From Mailhella sp. (GTDB taxonomy: Bacteria > Desulfobacterota > Desulfovibrionia > Desulfovibrionales > Desulfovibrionaceae), in assembly GCA_020024815.1 (NCBI GenBank), contig JAHHTE010000063.1, positions 1-10,354 on the forward strand: DNA of 10,354 nt, read 5' to 3'. This document shows, one piece after another, positions 1-6,221 of the stretch (its first letter is position 1; each line of letters begins with the position of its first letter). The position numbers and the translations under genes were made by a program. Below the pieces are notes generated by a model. The model saw only the letters and a program-made list of their open reading frames with translations. It did no database searches and was not told where the DNA came from.

Positions 1-327
1 GGTTTGAGCTTCTTGCATAATAATATATTGCCTAGTTAATGGATCATAACGTAAATAATAAATAATCTCTAATTGAGAAACCAATTTTGCAGGCAAAAGC
101 ATTCTTTTTTGATAAACACCATTATCAATAGATAATTTAAGAATTATCCCTTGTTTTAGCACTTGTTCAATACGACTATTGTTAGGTTTATCTAAAACCA
201 ATTTAATATTAACACTATCATTAACAGCTTTAACACTTTGATAATTTAAAATAAAACTATCAAAATCTTCAGCAAAAGCTATATTAGCTTGAAAAAAAAA
301 TAAAAAAGATAACACCAATAATTTCAT
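1..327 (-). CDS. Secreted DUF4390-like protein, N-terminal part (runs off the left edge)
   Basis: An open frame of 109 codons starts at an ATG at 327 and continues past the window edge, so only the N-terminus is visible. Residues 1-19 form a signal peptide: one Lys, a long Leu/Phe core, and an AFA cleavage site before EDFDS. The mature part has the look of DUF4390 proteins, with a 'RIEQVLKQGIILKLSI' segment (variable strand, then a helix with a GI/L turn) and a conserved-looking 'LRYDPLTRQYI' near residues 92-102; the family typically shows an LTRQY-like motif there. The function of DUF4390 is unknown; in other proteobacteria it often sits beside an NtrY-type sensor kinase, which here would lie outside the window. 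No strong ribosome binding site precedes the start. The gene begins 56 bp after hypE on the same strand with no terminator between, so co-transcription is plausible. The family call rests on recalled motif similarity only. Confidence 0.65.
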   Translation of the reverse strand, partial: MKLLVLSFLFFFQANIAFAEDFDSFILNYQSVKAVNDSVNIKLVLDKPNNSRIEQVLKQGIILKLSIDNGVYQKRMLLPAKLVSQLEIIYYLRYDPLTRQYIIMQEAQT

Positions 328-383
328 TGCTTTTTATTGACACATTCACTAAAAAAATACAAGTAAAATAATGAAATAAATAT

Positions 384-1403
384 TTAACAAATACGTGGTA
401 ATGGTGCTCCTTCAAGCATGGTTAAAAGTCGCATACCTCCCATTTTAGTTTGTAAAACAACTTGTCCATTTTTACCTTCAGGCAATGCAACAACTTCACC
501 AATTATTGCTGCTTCTTTGCCACATTTATCTGCCTTCATAACTTGCAAAGCATGTTCTGCTTTTTCCTTTGGCACAAAGCAAAGAAGTTTTCCTTCATTT
601 GCTAAATAAAGTGGATCAATACCTAATATAGATGCTCCAGAACGAACATTTTCATGTACTGGTAATTTTTCTTCATAAAGCACACAACGTACTTTTGATT
701 GTTCTGCAATTTCATTTAACGTTGTAGCAACGCCACCTCTTGTAGGATCACGCAACACATGAATATCTTTTACTTCAAGCATTAATTGCTCAATCATATA
801 ATTAAGATTAGCACTATCACTTTGAATATCACTTACAAAAGAAAGATTTTCTCTTTCTGCCATAACAGTTAAACCATGATCCCCCATAGTACCACTTAAC
901 AAAATAACATCACCTACTTTCGCATTTGCTCCAGAAGGAGAACCATATTCACATTCAGGCTTTATAATTTCTCCAATACCTGTTGTATTAATAAAAATTT
1001 TATCGCAAGCCCCCTTTGTAACAACTTTGGTATCACCAGTAACTATTTTTACACCAGCTTCCTTTGCTGCTTGTGCCATACTAATAACAATTTGTTCTAA
1101 TTCTTCTAAAGAAAAACCTTCTTCAATAATAAAACCACAACTAATATATTTAGGTCTTGCTCCAAGCATGGAAATATCATTAACAGTACCATGAATAGCT
1201 AATGTACCAATATTACCACCTTTAAAAAACAAAGGACTTACTGTATAACTATCTGTACTCATGGTTATAGGAGATTGTACTTCAAGATATGCAGCATCAT
1301 CCATTTTTACTAAAATATCATTCTCAAAGTATTTGAAAAATAAATCATGGATAAGACGCATTGACGCTCTACCACCACTACCAGCATCTAATAATATATT
1401 CAT
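384..1403 (-). CDS. hypE: [NiFe]-hydrogenase maturation factor HypE (carbamoyl dehydratase)
   Basis: HypE receives a carbamoyl group from HypF on its C-terminal cysteine and dehydrates it with ATP to a thiocyanate, which supplies the cyanide ligands of the hydrogenase Fe centre; it is cytoplasmic. The 339 residues are the usual family length. Visible landmarks are the N-terminal 'LLDAGSGG' (residues 4-11), the ATP-site 'MDDAA' (34-38, D35/D36), 'STDSYTV' (49-55), 'GTVNDISMLGA' (72-82), 'VTGDTKVV' near 120-128, 'DPTRGGVATTLNEIA' in the C-terminal half, and the diagnostic terminal Pro-Arg-Ile-Cys ending at C339. The protein therefore appears complete and catalytically competent. An AAGGTGA ribosome binding site lies 5 nt before the ATG. 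It lies downstream of hypD, but the 192-bp gap contains two strong hairpins, so it may be partly uncoupled from hypD; a weak internal promoter candidate lies in that gap. The DUF4390-like gene follows it. Confidence 0.97.
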   Translation of the reverse strand: MNILLDAGSGGRASMRLIHDLFFKYFENDILVKMDDAAYLEVQSPITMSTDSYTVSPLFFKGGNIGTLAIHGTVNDISMLGARPKYISCGFIIEEGFSLEELEQIVISMAQAAKEAGVKIVTGDTKVVTKGACDKIFINTTGIGEIIKPECEYGSPSGANAKVGDVILLSGTMGDHGLTVMAERENLSFVSDIQSDSANLNYMIEQLMLEVKDIHVLRDPTRGGVATTLNEIAEQSKVRCVLYEEKLPVHENVRSGASILGIDPLYLANEGKLLCFVPKEKAEHALQVMKADKCGKEAAIIGEVVALPEGKNGQVVLQTKMGGMRLLTMLEGAPLPRIC

Positions 1404-1430
1404 ATATTCACCTTATTTTTATATTTTTTA

Positions 1431-1460
1431 GGGGGAAAACTTTTGAAAAAGTTTTCCCCC
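1431..1460 (-). repeat. Hairpin A, copy 1 (two-hairpin 3' module after hypD)
   Basis: Arms GGGGGAAAACTTTT (1431-1444) and AAAAGTTTTCCCCC (1447-1460) are perfectly complementary over 14 bp around a 2-nt centre, which would open to a slightly larger loop. Read on the minus strand it lies downstream of hairpin B and of the hypD stop, and about 27 bp ahead of the hypE start. The sequence after it on the minus strand is TAAAAAATAT, not a clean T-run, so terminator activity is uncertain; mRNA 3'-end stabilisation is an alternative. A related hairpin with the same G-run/A-run/CTTTT pattern occurs at 9901-9937. Confidence 0.75.
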
Positions 1461-1482
1461 TATAACCCTCTTTCAAAACTTT

Positions 1483-1512
1483 TTAATACAATCAATTTAT
1501 ATACAAAGTAAA
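1483..1512 (-). promoter_or_regulatory. Weak promoter candidate for hypE
   Basis: On the minus strand TTTACT (1507-1512) and TATTAA (1483-1488) are separated by 18 nt, between hairpins B and A. Transcripts from here would carry hairpin A in their 5' leader. In DNA this AT-rich such matches arise easily by chance, so this is only a candidate for how hypE could be expressed if hairpin B stops hypD transcripts. Confidence 0.2.
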
Positions 1513-1535
1513 GACTAATTATTATTTTTATTATT

Positions 1536-1571
1536 TTGAGGGGGTGTGAGGGAAATCATTTCCCCCACAAA
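1536..1571 (-). terminator. Hairpin B, copy 1: likely hypD transcription end
   Basis: On the minus strand, 26 nt after the hypD stop, a 25-bp near-palindrome (1545-1569) has arms TGTGGGGGAAAT and ATTTCCCTCACA around a single G, with one mismatched pair. It is followed by CCCCCTCAAAATAATAAAAAT, AT-rich but without a clean T-run. The 36-nt unit 1536-1571 recurs with one mismatch, in the same position relative to its gene, at 9816-9851. Terminator or 3'-end role is inferred from position. Confidence 0.6.
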
Positions 1572-1595
1572 AATTACTTTAATAAAACTTACTTA

Positions 1596-2699
1596 TTATA
1601 ATCCTTGATAATTATACCAAGCAGCACAACTACCTTCTGTGGAAACCATACAAGGTCCTGTTGGATTTTGTGGCGTACAGACTTTTCCAAATAAAGGACA
1701 GTCAGCAGGAGTTATTTTTCCTTGTAAAACTTCCCCACATTTACAACCAACAAGAGGCTTAGTTACAGCTAATTCTGTATCCAGTTTTACTAATGCATCA
1801 AAATCAGAAAATTCTTTTCGTATTTTTAACCCACTAGCTTTTATTTCCCCAAGACCTCGCCATTTTGTATCACAAACTTCAAAAATTTGATTTAACATAG
1901 TCTTTGCTGTTATATTACCTTCATAAGAAACAGCTCTTGTATAAGCATTTTCAATTTTTGCAATACCTAATCTTTTTTGTTCACTAATCATAAATAAAGC
2001 ATGAATAATTTCAGCAGGTTCAAATCCAGCAACAACAGCTGGATAATGATAATCTTTTGCCATAAATTCATAGGGTTCCAAACCTATTACTAATGAAACA
2101 TGACCAGGCAATAAAAAAGCATCAATATATCTTTCATCATTATTAATATCTAACAATAATTTTAAAGCTGGTGGTACAAGTTTATGACATGAAAAAACAG
2201 AATAATTTTTTATAGTTCCTTTTTTTGCTGCAAGAATAGTTGCAGCAATAGCAGGTGCTGTTGTTTCAAATCCTACACCAAGAAAAACAACTTCTTTATT
2301 TGGATTTTCTTTTGCAAGTTTAAGAGCGTCCATAGGAGAATAAATTACTTGAACATTAGCCCCATTTGCCATAGCATGTTTTAAACTTTTCCCATTTGGT
2401 GATGGTACACGAATTAAATCCCCAAACGTTGCAAGAATAACATTTTCTTTTTCTGCTAATGCTAAAAAAGTTGCAACTTCAGCATCATGTGTTACGCAAA
2501 CAGGACAACCTGGACCTGATAAATGAGAAAAACCTTCTGGCAATAAAGTTCTTAGTCCACTTTGAAAAATTGAAACAGTATGCGTCCCACAAACTTCCAT
2601 AAATCGTATTGGTTTGCCATACCTATCAATACTTTTTTTTAGTTTATCTAATAAAGCAGAACACATCTCTTTATTATGCAATGTATCATGTAAATTCAT
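1596..2699 (-). CDS. hypD: [NiFe]-hydrogenase maturation factor HypD
   Basis: HypD is the cytoplasmic Fe-S scaffold which, with HypC, carries the Fe(CN)2CO unit before it is inserted into the hydrogenase large subunit. The 367 residues are full length. Expected motifs are all present: 'MEVCGTHT' with C37, 'GPGCPVC' with C65 and C68 (the CxxC thiol pair), 'GVGFETTAPA', 'LPGHVS', and the C-terminal cysteine-rich region C319, C321, C334, C341, C350 and C358, ending in 'MVSTEGSCAAWYNY', which holds the [4Fe-4S] cluster. No key cysteine is missing. The start is chosen at 2699, with a weak GGAT 6 nt upstream. It lies 54 bp after tolC on the same strand, but a tolC terminator sits in that gap and I see no convincing separate promoter, so expression may depend on readthrough or on a promoter inside the tolC 3' end. 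HypC, its usual partner, is not encoded in the window. Confidence 0.97.
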   Translation of the reverse strand: MNLHDTLHNKEMCSALLDKLKKSIDRYGKPIRFMEVCGTHTVSIFQSGLRTLLPEGFSHLSGPGCPVCVTHDAEVATFLALAEKENVILATFGDLIRVPSPNGKSLKHAMANGANVQVIYSPMDALKLAKENPNKEVVFLGVGFETTAPAIAATILAAKKGTIKNYSVFSCHKLVPPALKLLLDINNDERYIDAFLLPGHVSLVIGLEPYEFMAKDYHYPAVVAGFEPAEIIHALFMISEQKRLGIAKIENAYTRAVSYEGNITAKTMLNQIFEVCDTKWRGLGEIKASGLKIRKEFSDFDALVKLDTELAVTKPLVGCKCGEVLQGKITPADCPLFGKVCTPQNPTGPCMVSTEGSCAAWYNYQGL

Positions 2700-2710
2700 A
2701 TATTATCCAT

Positions 2711-2746
2711 AAGAAAAAGAGTTTTTGAGAACTCCCAAAAACTCTT
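2711..2746 (-). terminator. Rho-independent terminator of tolC
   Basis: Read on the minus strand, 7 nt after the tolC stop codon, an 11-bp perfect stem AAGAGTTTTTG / CAAAAACTCTT (2736-2746 with 2717-2727) encloses an 8-nt loop and runs directly into TTTTTCTT. The T-run is on the minus-strand 3' side only, so it is directional. It ends 11 bp before the hypD start, separating tolC from hypD transcriptionally, at least in part. Confidence 0.8.
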
Positions 2747-2753
2747 ATCTAAT

Positions 2754-4085
2754 CTATTTTTTTGTTAAACTTGGGTTAATTTCCCCCACCGCAGCATACA
2801 TATTAGATAATGCCACAAGGTAATTTGCTTTTGATGAAATATATAAAAGCTCTGCTTCTGCTAAGTCAGATTGTGCTGTTAACATTTCCAAGTTAGTTCC
2901 AAGTTGGTATTCATAACGAGTTTTTGCATCATCATAAGATTTTCTAGCACTTTCTAAAGCTCTTGTAGATACCTCAACAGTACGAAAAGCATCTTGTAAT
3001 TTCAAAATACATACTTTTACATTTAATGCTGCATTATTATATGCTAATTCAACTTGAGCTTGCAAAGCTTCAACACCTGATTTAGCTTCACGAACTCTAA
3101 AATATTTTTGTCCTGTACTAAATAAATTCATAGTACCAACAATAGAATATGTTGTATTTTCTGATGGTGTTGTAATTCTTAATGTTGGATCAACTTGATG
3201 AGAACGAAGGTTTCCATCAGCATCCCAATCACTACCAAAAGTTGAATATTGAATTACTCCATCGATTTTAGGTAAAAAAGAACCTAAAGCAATATTCATA
3301 TCTTTTTCAGCCATATTCATAGATTTTTCAGCCATTTGAACATCAGGTAATTGAGTAAAGGCTTTTTTTACTTCTTCTTCAAATACAAAAGAATAAGGAA
3401 CAGATTCTAATTTACCTACAAAAGTTGTATCTTGTTCAACAGGTATATTTAATAAAGCATTCAACTTTGCTTTAAGACTATTTTTATTATTTTCATTTTC
3501 AATCAATGTTGCTTCAGTTGAAGATAATTCATATTCTGCTTGCAATACATCAATTTTTGGACGTAATCCTAAATTATATCCATCTTTAGCAATGCCTAGC
3601 TGTTCTTTAGCTCTTTGCACAGATTGATAAGCACTATCTACACTTTCTTCAGCCATTAAATATTGTAAAAAAGCTGTTTGAACTTCGTTAGCTATTGCAA
3701 TATTTGTCTTTTTTACTTGCAATGTATCATATTCAGATTTTAATTTTGCTTTTTGAGCTGCATTTAAAAGTTGAAAACCTTGAAATAAAGGTTGACGTAC
3801 CTCAACACCAAATGTGTAAATAGTTTCATCTTTAAGTTTTTTTAATGCATCAGAATGTGGATCATGGCTAATTTGATAACTAGCATTTACACCAGGTCCA
3901 AAAGCTCCACGAGCAGCCCACAAAGCAGATTTTGATGCTTCAGATTTTTTTTCTGATGAAATAATACTTCTATTATCAGCCAATGCTTTTTGTACTGCTT
4001 GTTCCATTGTATAGGAAGAACTTGCAGCAAAAGCATTAGTCGTAAAAAATGCTAAGCACAAAGAAAATAAACAGGTTTTCTTCAT
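2754..4085 (-). CDS. tolC: TolC-family outer membrane efflux/secretion protein
   Basis: TolC-type proteins form trimeric outer membrane channels with long periplasmic alpha-helical tunnels that dock on inner membrane pumps or type I secretion exporters. This protein has 443 residues, near the family range (E. coli TolC is longer). Residues 1-20 are a signal peptide ending AFA before ASSSYT; there is no lipobox cysteine at the cleavage site, so it is not a lipoprotein. The mature part shows the two outer-membrane efflux protein (OEP) repeats: 'YTMEQAVQKALADNRSI' at the start, Ala/Glu/Lys/Gln-rich helices with a 'GLRPKIDVLQAEYEL' segment, and the matching second-half 'YEYQLGTNLEMLTAQSDLAEAELLYISSKANYLVALSNMYAAVGE', a typical C-terminal signature. 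A strong AGGGAG ribosome binding site sits 5 nt before the ATG. No adaptor or pump gene is adjacent; the divergent neighbour is tolQ. The gene symbol denotes family, not proven orthology. Confidence 0.92.
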   Translation of the reverse strand: MKKTCLFSLCLAFFTTNAFAASSSYTMEQAVQKALADNRSIISSEKKSEASKSALWAARGAFGPGVNASYQISHDPHSDALKKLKDETIYTFGVEVRQPLFQGFQLLNAAQKAKLKSEYDTLQVKKTNIAIANEVQTAFLQYLMAEESVDSAYQSVQRAKEQLGIAKDGYNLGLRPKIDVLQAEYELSSTEATLIENENNKNSLKAKLNALLNIPVEQDTTFVGKLESVPYSFVFEEEVKKAFTQLPDVQMAEKSMNMAEKDMNIALGSFLPKIDGVIQYSTFGSDWDADGNLRSHQVDPTLRITTPSENTTYSIVGTMNLFSTGQKYFRVREAKSGVEALQAQVELAYNNAALNVKVCILKLQDAFRTVEVSTRALESARKSYDDAKTRYEYQLGTNLEMLTAQSDLAEAELLYISSKANYLVALSNMYAAVGEINPSLTKK

Positions 4086-4112
4086 ATATACTCCCTTTTG
4101 TTAGGTGAAAAA

Positions 4113-4141
4113 TATATACACCACTTAAACAATATTGTAAA
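4113..4141 (-). promoter_or_regulatory. Predicted sigma70-type promoter of tolC
   Basis: On the minus strand TTTACA (4136-4141) and TATATA (4113-4118) are spaced by exactly 17 nt, giving a start about 20 nt upstream of the tolC ribosome binding site. One ACAATATTGT palindrome (4129-4138) overlaps the -35 and the spacer, so a protein bound there would be expected to block this promoter. Confidence 0.6.
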
Positions 4142-4167
4142 GAATGTCTTTTTTACAATATTTGTTT
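4127..4167. promoter_or_regulatory. Twin palindromes between tolC and tolQ (putative shared operator)
   Basis: ACAATATTGT (4129-4138) is a perfect 10-bp palindrome, and ACAATATTTGT (4155-4165) is the same with one inserted T. Their centres are about 26 bp apart. Together AAACAATATTGTAAA and TTTACAATATTTGTTT also make an imperfect 15-bp inverted repeat around a 10-nt spacer. One copy lies in the tolC promoter and the other ends 4 bp upstream of the tolQ -35 box. The symmetry suggests a dimeric regulator binding twice; the regulator is not identifiable, and the sites do not match the Fur, FNR, CRP or Rex consensus as I know them. Confidence 0.45.
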
Positions 4168-4169
4168 AC

Positions 4170-4198
4170 TTGACAGTCTTTTATAGCAATAGTAATTT
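4170..4198 (+). promoter_or_regulatory. Predicted sigma70-type promoter of the tol gene cluster
   Basis: A perfect TTGACA -35 box lies at 4170-4175. The -10 is weaker: TAATTT at 4193-4198 (17-nt spacing) or AGTAAT at 4191-4196 (15 nt). It points at tolQ, whose ATG is about 30 nt further on, preceded by GGAG (4218-4221) 5 nt before the start. The perfect -35 makes the location likely, while the exact -10 is uncertain. Confidence 0.55.
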
Positions 4199-4226
4199 AT
4201 ATTGAATTTTCTATTATGGAGATATT

Positions 4227-4895
4227 ATGACATTTCTTGATATGATCGCCAATGCAGGACTTTTAGTAAAATGTGTCATGCTTGGTCTTGTATGTGCTTC
4301 TATTTTTAGTTGGACCGTTATTATTTCAAAATCCTTACTCCTAAAAAAATCTCGTGAAAAAATTTTAGAAGGTATTAAAAGTTTTGAAGATGCTCCAAAT
4401 CTTCGTGATGCCCTTCAAAGACTTGGGCATGATACAACATCACCTTTGTATGCTGTTGCACAACATGGAGTTAATGAATTTAATAAAGGTAAAGAATCTC
4501 AAGTAAATTCAAAAGTTATTGTTGACAATGTTCGCCGTTCTCTCCATCAAGGTGTAAATAATGAAACAGCAAAACTCAATTATGCTATTTCGATTTTAGC
4601 AACTTGTGCTAACGCAAGTCCATTTGTAGGACTTTTTGGTACTGTTTGGGGAATCATGACATCATTTACTTCTATTGCTGCTATGAAATCAGCTTCCCTT
4701 GCTACTGTTGCACCTGGTATTTCTGAAGCATTAGCTGCAACTGCGTTAGGTCTTGCTGTTGCTATTCCAGCATCTATTGCTTTTAACATTTTTCTTAGTA
4801 AAATAGGATATTTAGAAAACTATCTTGTTGACTTTGCTGGAACTTTTTTAAATAGAGTACAAAGAGAATTAAATAGCCATACGGCAGATAACTAA
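4227..4895 (+). CDS. tolQ: TolQ-like proton-channel motor subunit (MotA/TolQ/ExbB family)
   Basis: TolQ forms an inner membrane pentamer around a TolR dimer and uses the proton gradient to drive TolA. At 222 residues it matches TolQ length. The N-terminus 'AGLLVKCVMLGLVCASIFSW' (about 10-29) is TolQ-like rather than ExbB-like and begins TM1 (about 12-34). A cytoplasmic domain follows, then TM2 (about 122-150), with the family signature 'PFVGLFGTVWGIM', and TM3 (about 166-190), with 'EALAATALGLAVAIPASIAFN'. T139 and T172 occupy the positions of the E. coli TolQ pore threonines T145 and T178, with the same 33-residue spacing. GGAG precedes the ATG by 5 nt. It is the first gene of a five-gene array, 19 bp before tolR. 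Assignment to Tol over Exb rests on the N-terminus and the neighbours. Confidence 0.93.
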   Translation: MTFLDMIANAGLLVKCVMLGLVCASIFSWTVIISKSLLLKKSREKILEGIKSFEDAPNLRDALQRLGHDTTSPLYAVAQHGVNEFNKGKESQVNSKVIVDNVRRSLHQGVNNETAKLNYAISILATCANASPFVGLFGTVWGIMTSFTSIAAMKSASLATVAPGISEALAATALGLAVAIPASIAFNIFLSKIGYLENYLVDFAGTFLNRVQRELNSHTADN

Positions 4896-4914
4896 AATTA
4901 TTTTTGAGTTTAAC

Positions 4915-5373
4915 ATGGCAGGCGTATCTAATAGATCAAAATTTCAAGCTGAAATCAACGTTACCCCCTTTGTTGACGTTGTTTTAGTTTTACTTATTAT
5001 TTTTATGGTAACAGCTCCAATGCTAGATCAAGGAGTTGAAATTGATTTACCACAAACAAAAGAAGTAGAAGTTCTTCCTACTGACTCTGAACATTTAGTT
5101 TTAAGTGTTAATAAAGATGGAACACTTTATCTTGATAATTACGAAGTCAAACTTGATGAACTTGAAGAAAGAGTAAAAGTTTTAGTTGCAGAAAAATCTC
5201 GTGCATTATTCATTAAAGCTGATACTAATGTTCCCTATGGTGTTGTCGTTGATATTATGGGTAGAATTAAAGCTGCAGGAGTTGAACAACTTGGCGTTGT
5301 TGCAAATCCTTCAGATATTACAGCAGATGATCTCAAAAATAATGCTAAAACCATTGAAGAAGTAAAAAAATAA
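4915..5373 (+). CDS. tolR: TolR-like motor subunit (ExbD/TolR family)
   Basis: TolR is the single-span partner of TolQ; its membrane aspartate is protonated during the motor cycle and its periplasmic domain can contact peptidoglycan. The 152 residues show the family layout: a short cytoplasmic head, 'INVTPFVDVVLVLLIIFMVTAP' as the membrane helix (about 18-37) with the essential Asp at D21 (equivalent to E. coli TolR D23), then 'GVEIDLPQT' and a periplasmic domain containing 'IKADTNVPYGVVVDIMGRIKAAGVEQLGVVA'. The ribosome binding site is weak (TTGAG upstream), consistent with translation coupled to tolQ, 19 bp away. The next gene starts 1 bp after its stop codon. Confidence 0.93.
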   Translation: MAGVSNRSKFQAEINVTPFVDVVLVLLIIFMVTAPMLDQGVEIDLPQTKEVEVLPTDSEHLVLSVNKDGTLYLDNYEVKLDELEERVKVLVAEKSRALFIKADTNVPYGVVVDIMGRIKAAGVEQLGVVANPSDITADDLKNNAKTIEEVKK

Positions 5374-5374
5374 T

Positions 5375-6220
5375 ATGCAACAAGTTGGATTTTTAGCATC
5401 TATCGTTTTACATACACTTATTTTATTAGGAATTATTTTTTATCCTGAATCAGAAATTAAAGTCATTAATCCTGATAGATATTTAGTTAGTATGGTTATA
5501 GGAGAAATGGGAGGAGAAAATTTACCTTCTCCTGTGGCTGGAGTACGTCCTCCAAAAGATAAAAAACCCAATATTGCACCAGAACCTGCTAAGAAAATTG
5601 AAGATAACTCCCAATCACAAGCTATTCCTACACCTTCAAAAGAAATAGCAAAAGAAATGCCTGATGCTACTCCTATTCCTAAAAAACCAGAGGAAAAACC
5701 AAAACCACCCAAAGAAATTCTTCCTCCTGAAAAGCCAAAACCTGAAAGTAAACCAAAACCCAAAAAAGAAAATAAACCAACAAACACTGATAAGAAAAAA
5801 CCTAATAATGCTGTGCAAAATGCCTTAAAAGATGTGAATAAAAAAAATAGCTCATCTGCCCTTGATGCATTAGCAGAATTTCAAGAAATGGAAGAAATGG
5901 GAGGCGGTGGTGGAACTGGCTCTGGAAATGGTGGAGGTGGCATTTATGATGTTTATGCTGCTCAAGTTATTTTGACTGTTCAACCAAATTGGAAAATGCC
6001 TACCTATTCTCGTCAAAATTTAGTTGTACAAGTAAGAATTAAACTTGATATAGCTGGAAATGTTATGAATGCAAGTATTGAAGAAAGTTCGGGCAGAGCT
6101 GATTTTGATGCTTCAGCTGTTAACGCTGTATTAAGAACAAAAACATTACCAAAACCTCCAACAAAAGAACAACAAGATTTAATTATTTCTTTTAACTCAT
6201 TAGAATTAGCAGGGAATTAA
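5375..6220 (+). CDS. tolA: TolA/TonB-like periplasm-spanning energy transducer
   Basis: This protein should link the TolQR motor to the outer membrane. It is 281 residues. An N-terminal membrane anchor (about 4-23) carries Ser9-xxx-His13, the SxxxH arrangement used by TonB and TolA to contact the motor. Residues about 57-150 are a Pro/Lys/Glu-rich stretch of the TonB type (repeated KPK/PKP units) rather than the long Ala/Lys helix of enterobacterial TolA. A short helix leads into a glycine-rich hinge (about 177-189). The C-terminal domain (about 190-281) has the TolA-III/TonB-C pattern: 'YAAQVILTVQPNWKMP', 'VVQVRIKLDIAGNV', 'ESSGRADFDASAVNAVL'. It starts 1 bp after tolR, with a GAAGAAG inside the tolR end as the likely ribosome binding site. 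Position indicates TolA function; the linker looks TonB-like, so the symbol marks the role by context. Confidence 0.82.
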   Translation: MQQVGFLASIVLHTLILLGIIFYPESEIKVINPDRYLVSMVIGEMGGENLPSPVAGVRPPKDKKPNIAPEPAKKIEDNSQSQAIPTPSKEIAKEMPDATPIPKKPEEKPKPPKEILPPEKPKPESKPKPKKENKPTNTDKKKPNNAVQNALKDVNKKNSSSALDALAEFQEMEEMGGGGGTGSGNGGGGIYDVYAAQVILTVQPNWKMPTYSRQNLVVQVRIKLDIAGNVMNASIEESSGRADFDASAVNAVLRTKTLPKPPTKEQQDLIISFNSLELAGN

Positions 6221-6221
6221 T

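Noticed and set aside
337..369. TTGACA on the plus strand near the hypE stop as a promoter
   Set aside because: There is no -10 box at 16-18 nt spacing, and a transcript would run antisense into hypE without a gene to serve.
418..609. Plus-strand open frame opposite hypE
   Set aside because: It lies wholly antisense to a well-conserved hypE region and has no ribosome binding site or recognisable protein features.
1431..1571. CRISPR repeats or insertion-sequence ends formed by the G/C-run hairpins
   Set aside because: There are only two hairpin units per locus, no regular spacers, no transposase and no target duplication; position after stop codons fits transcript ends better.
5440..5818. 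Minus-strand open frames rich in Gly/Phe/Trp opposite the tolA linker
   Set aside because: They are the mirror of the Pro/Lys-rich linker codons, have no ribosome binding site and resemble no protein family.
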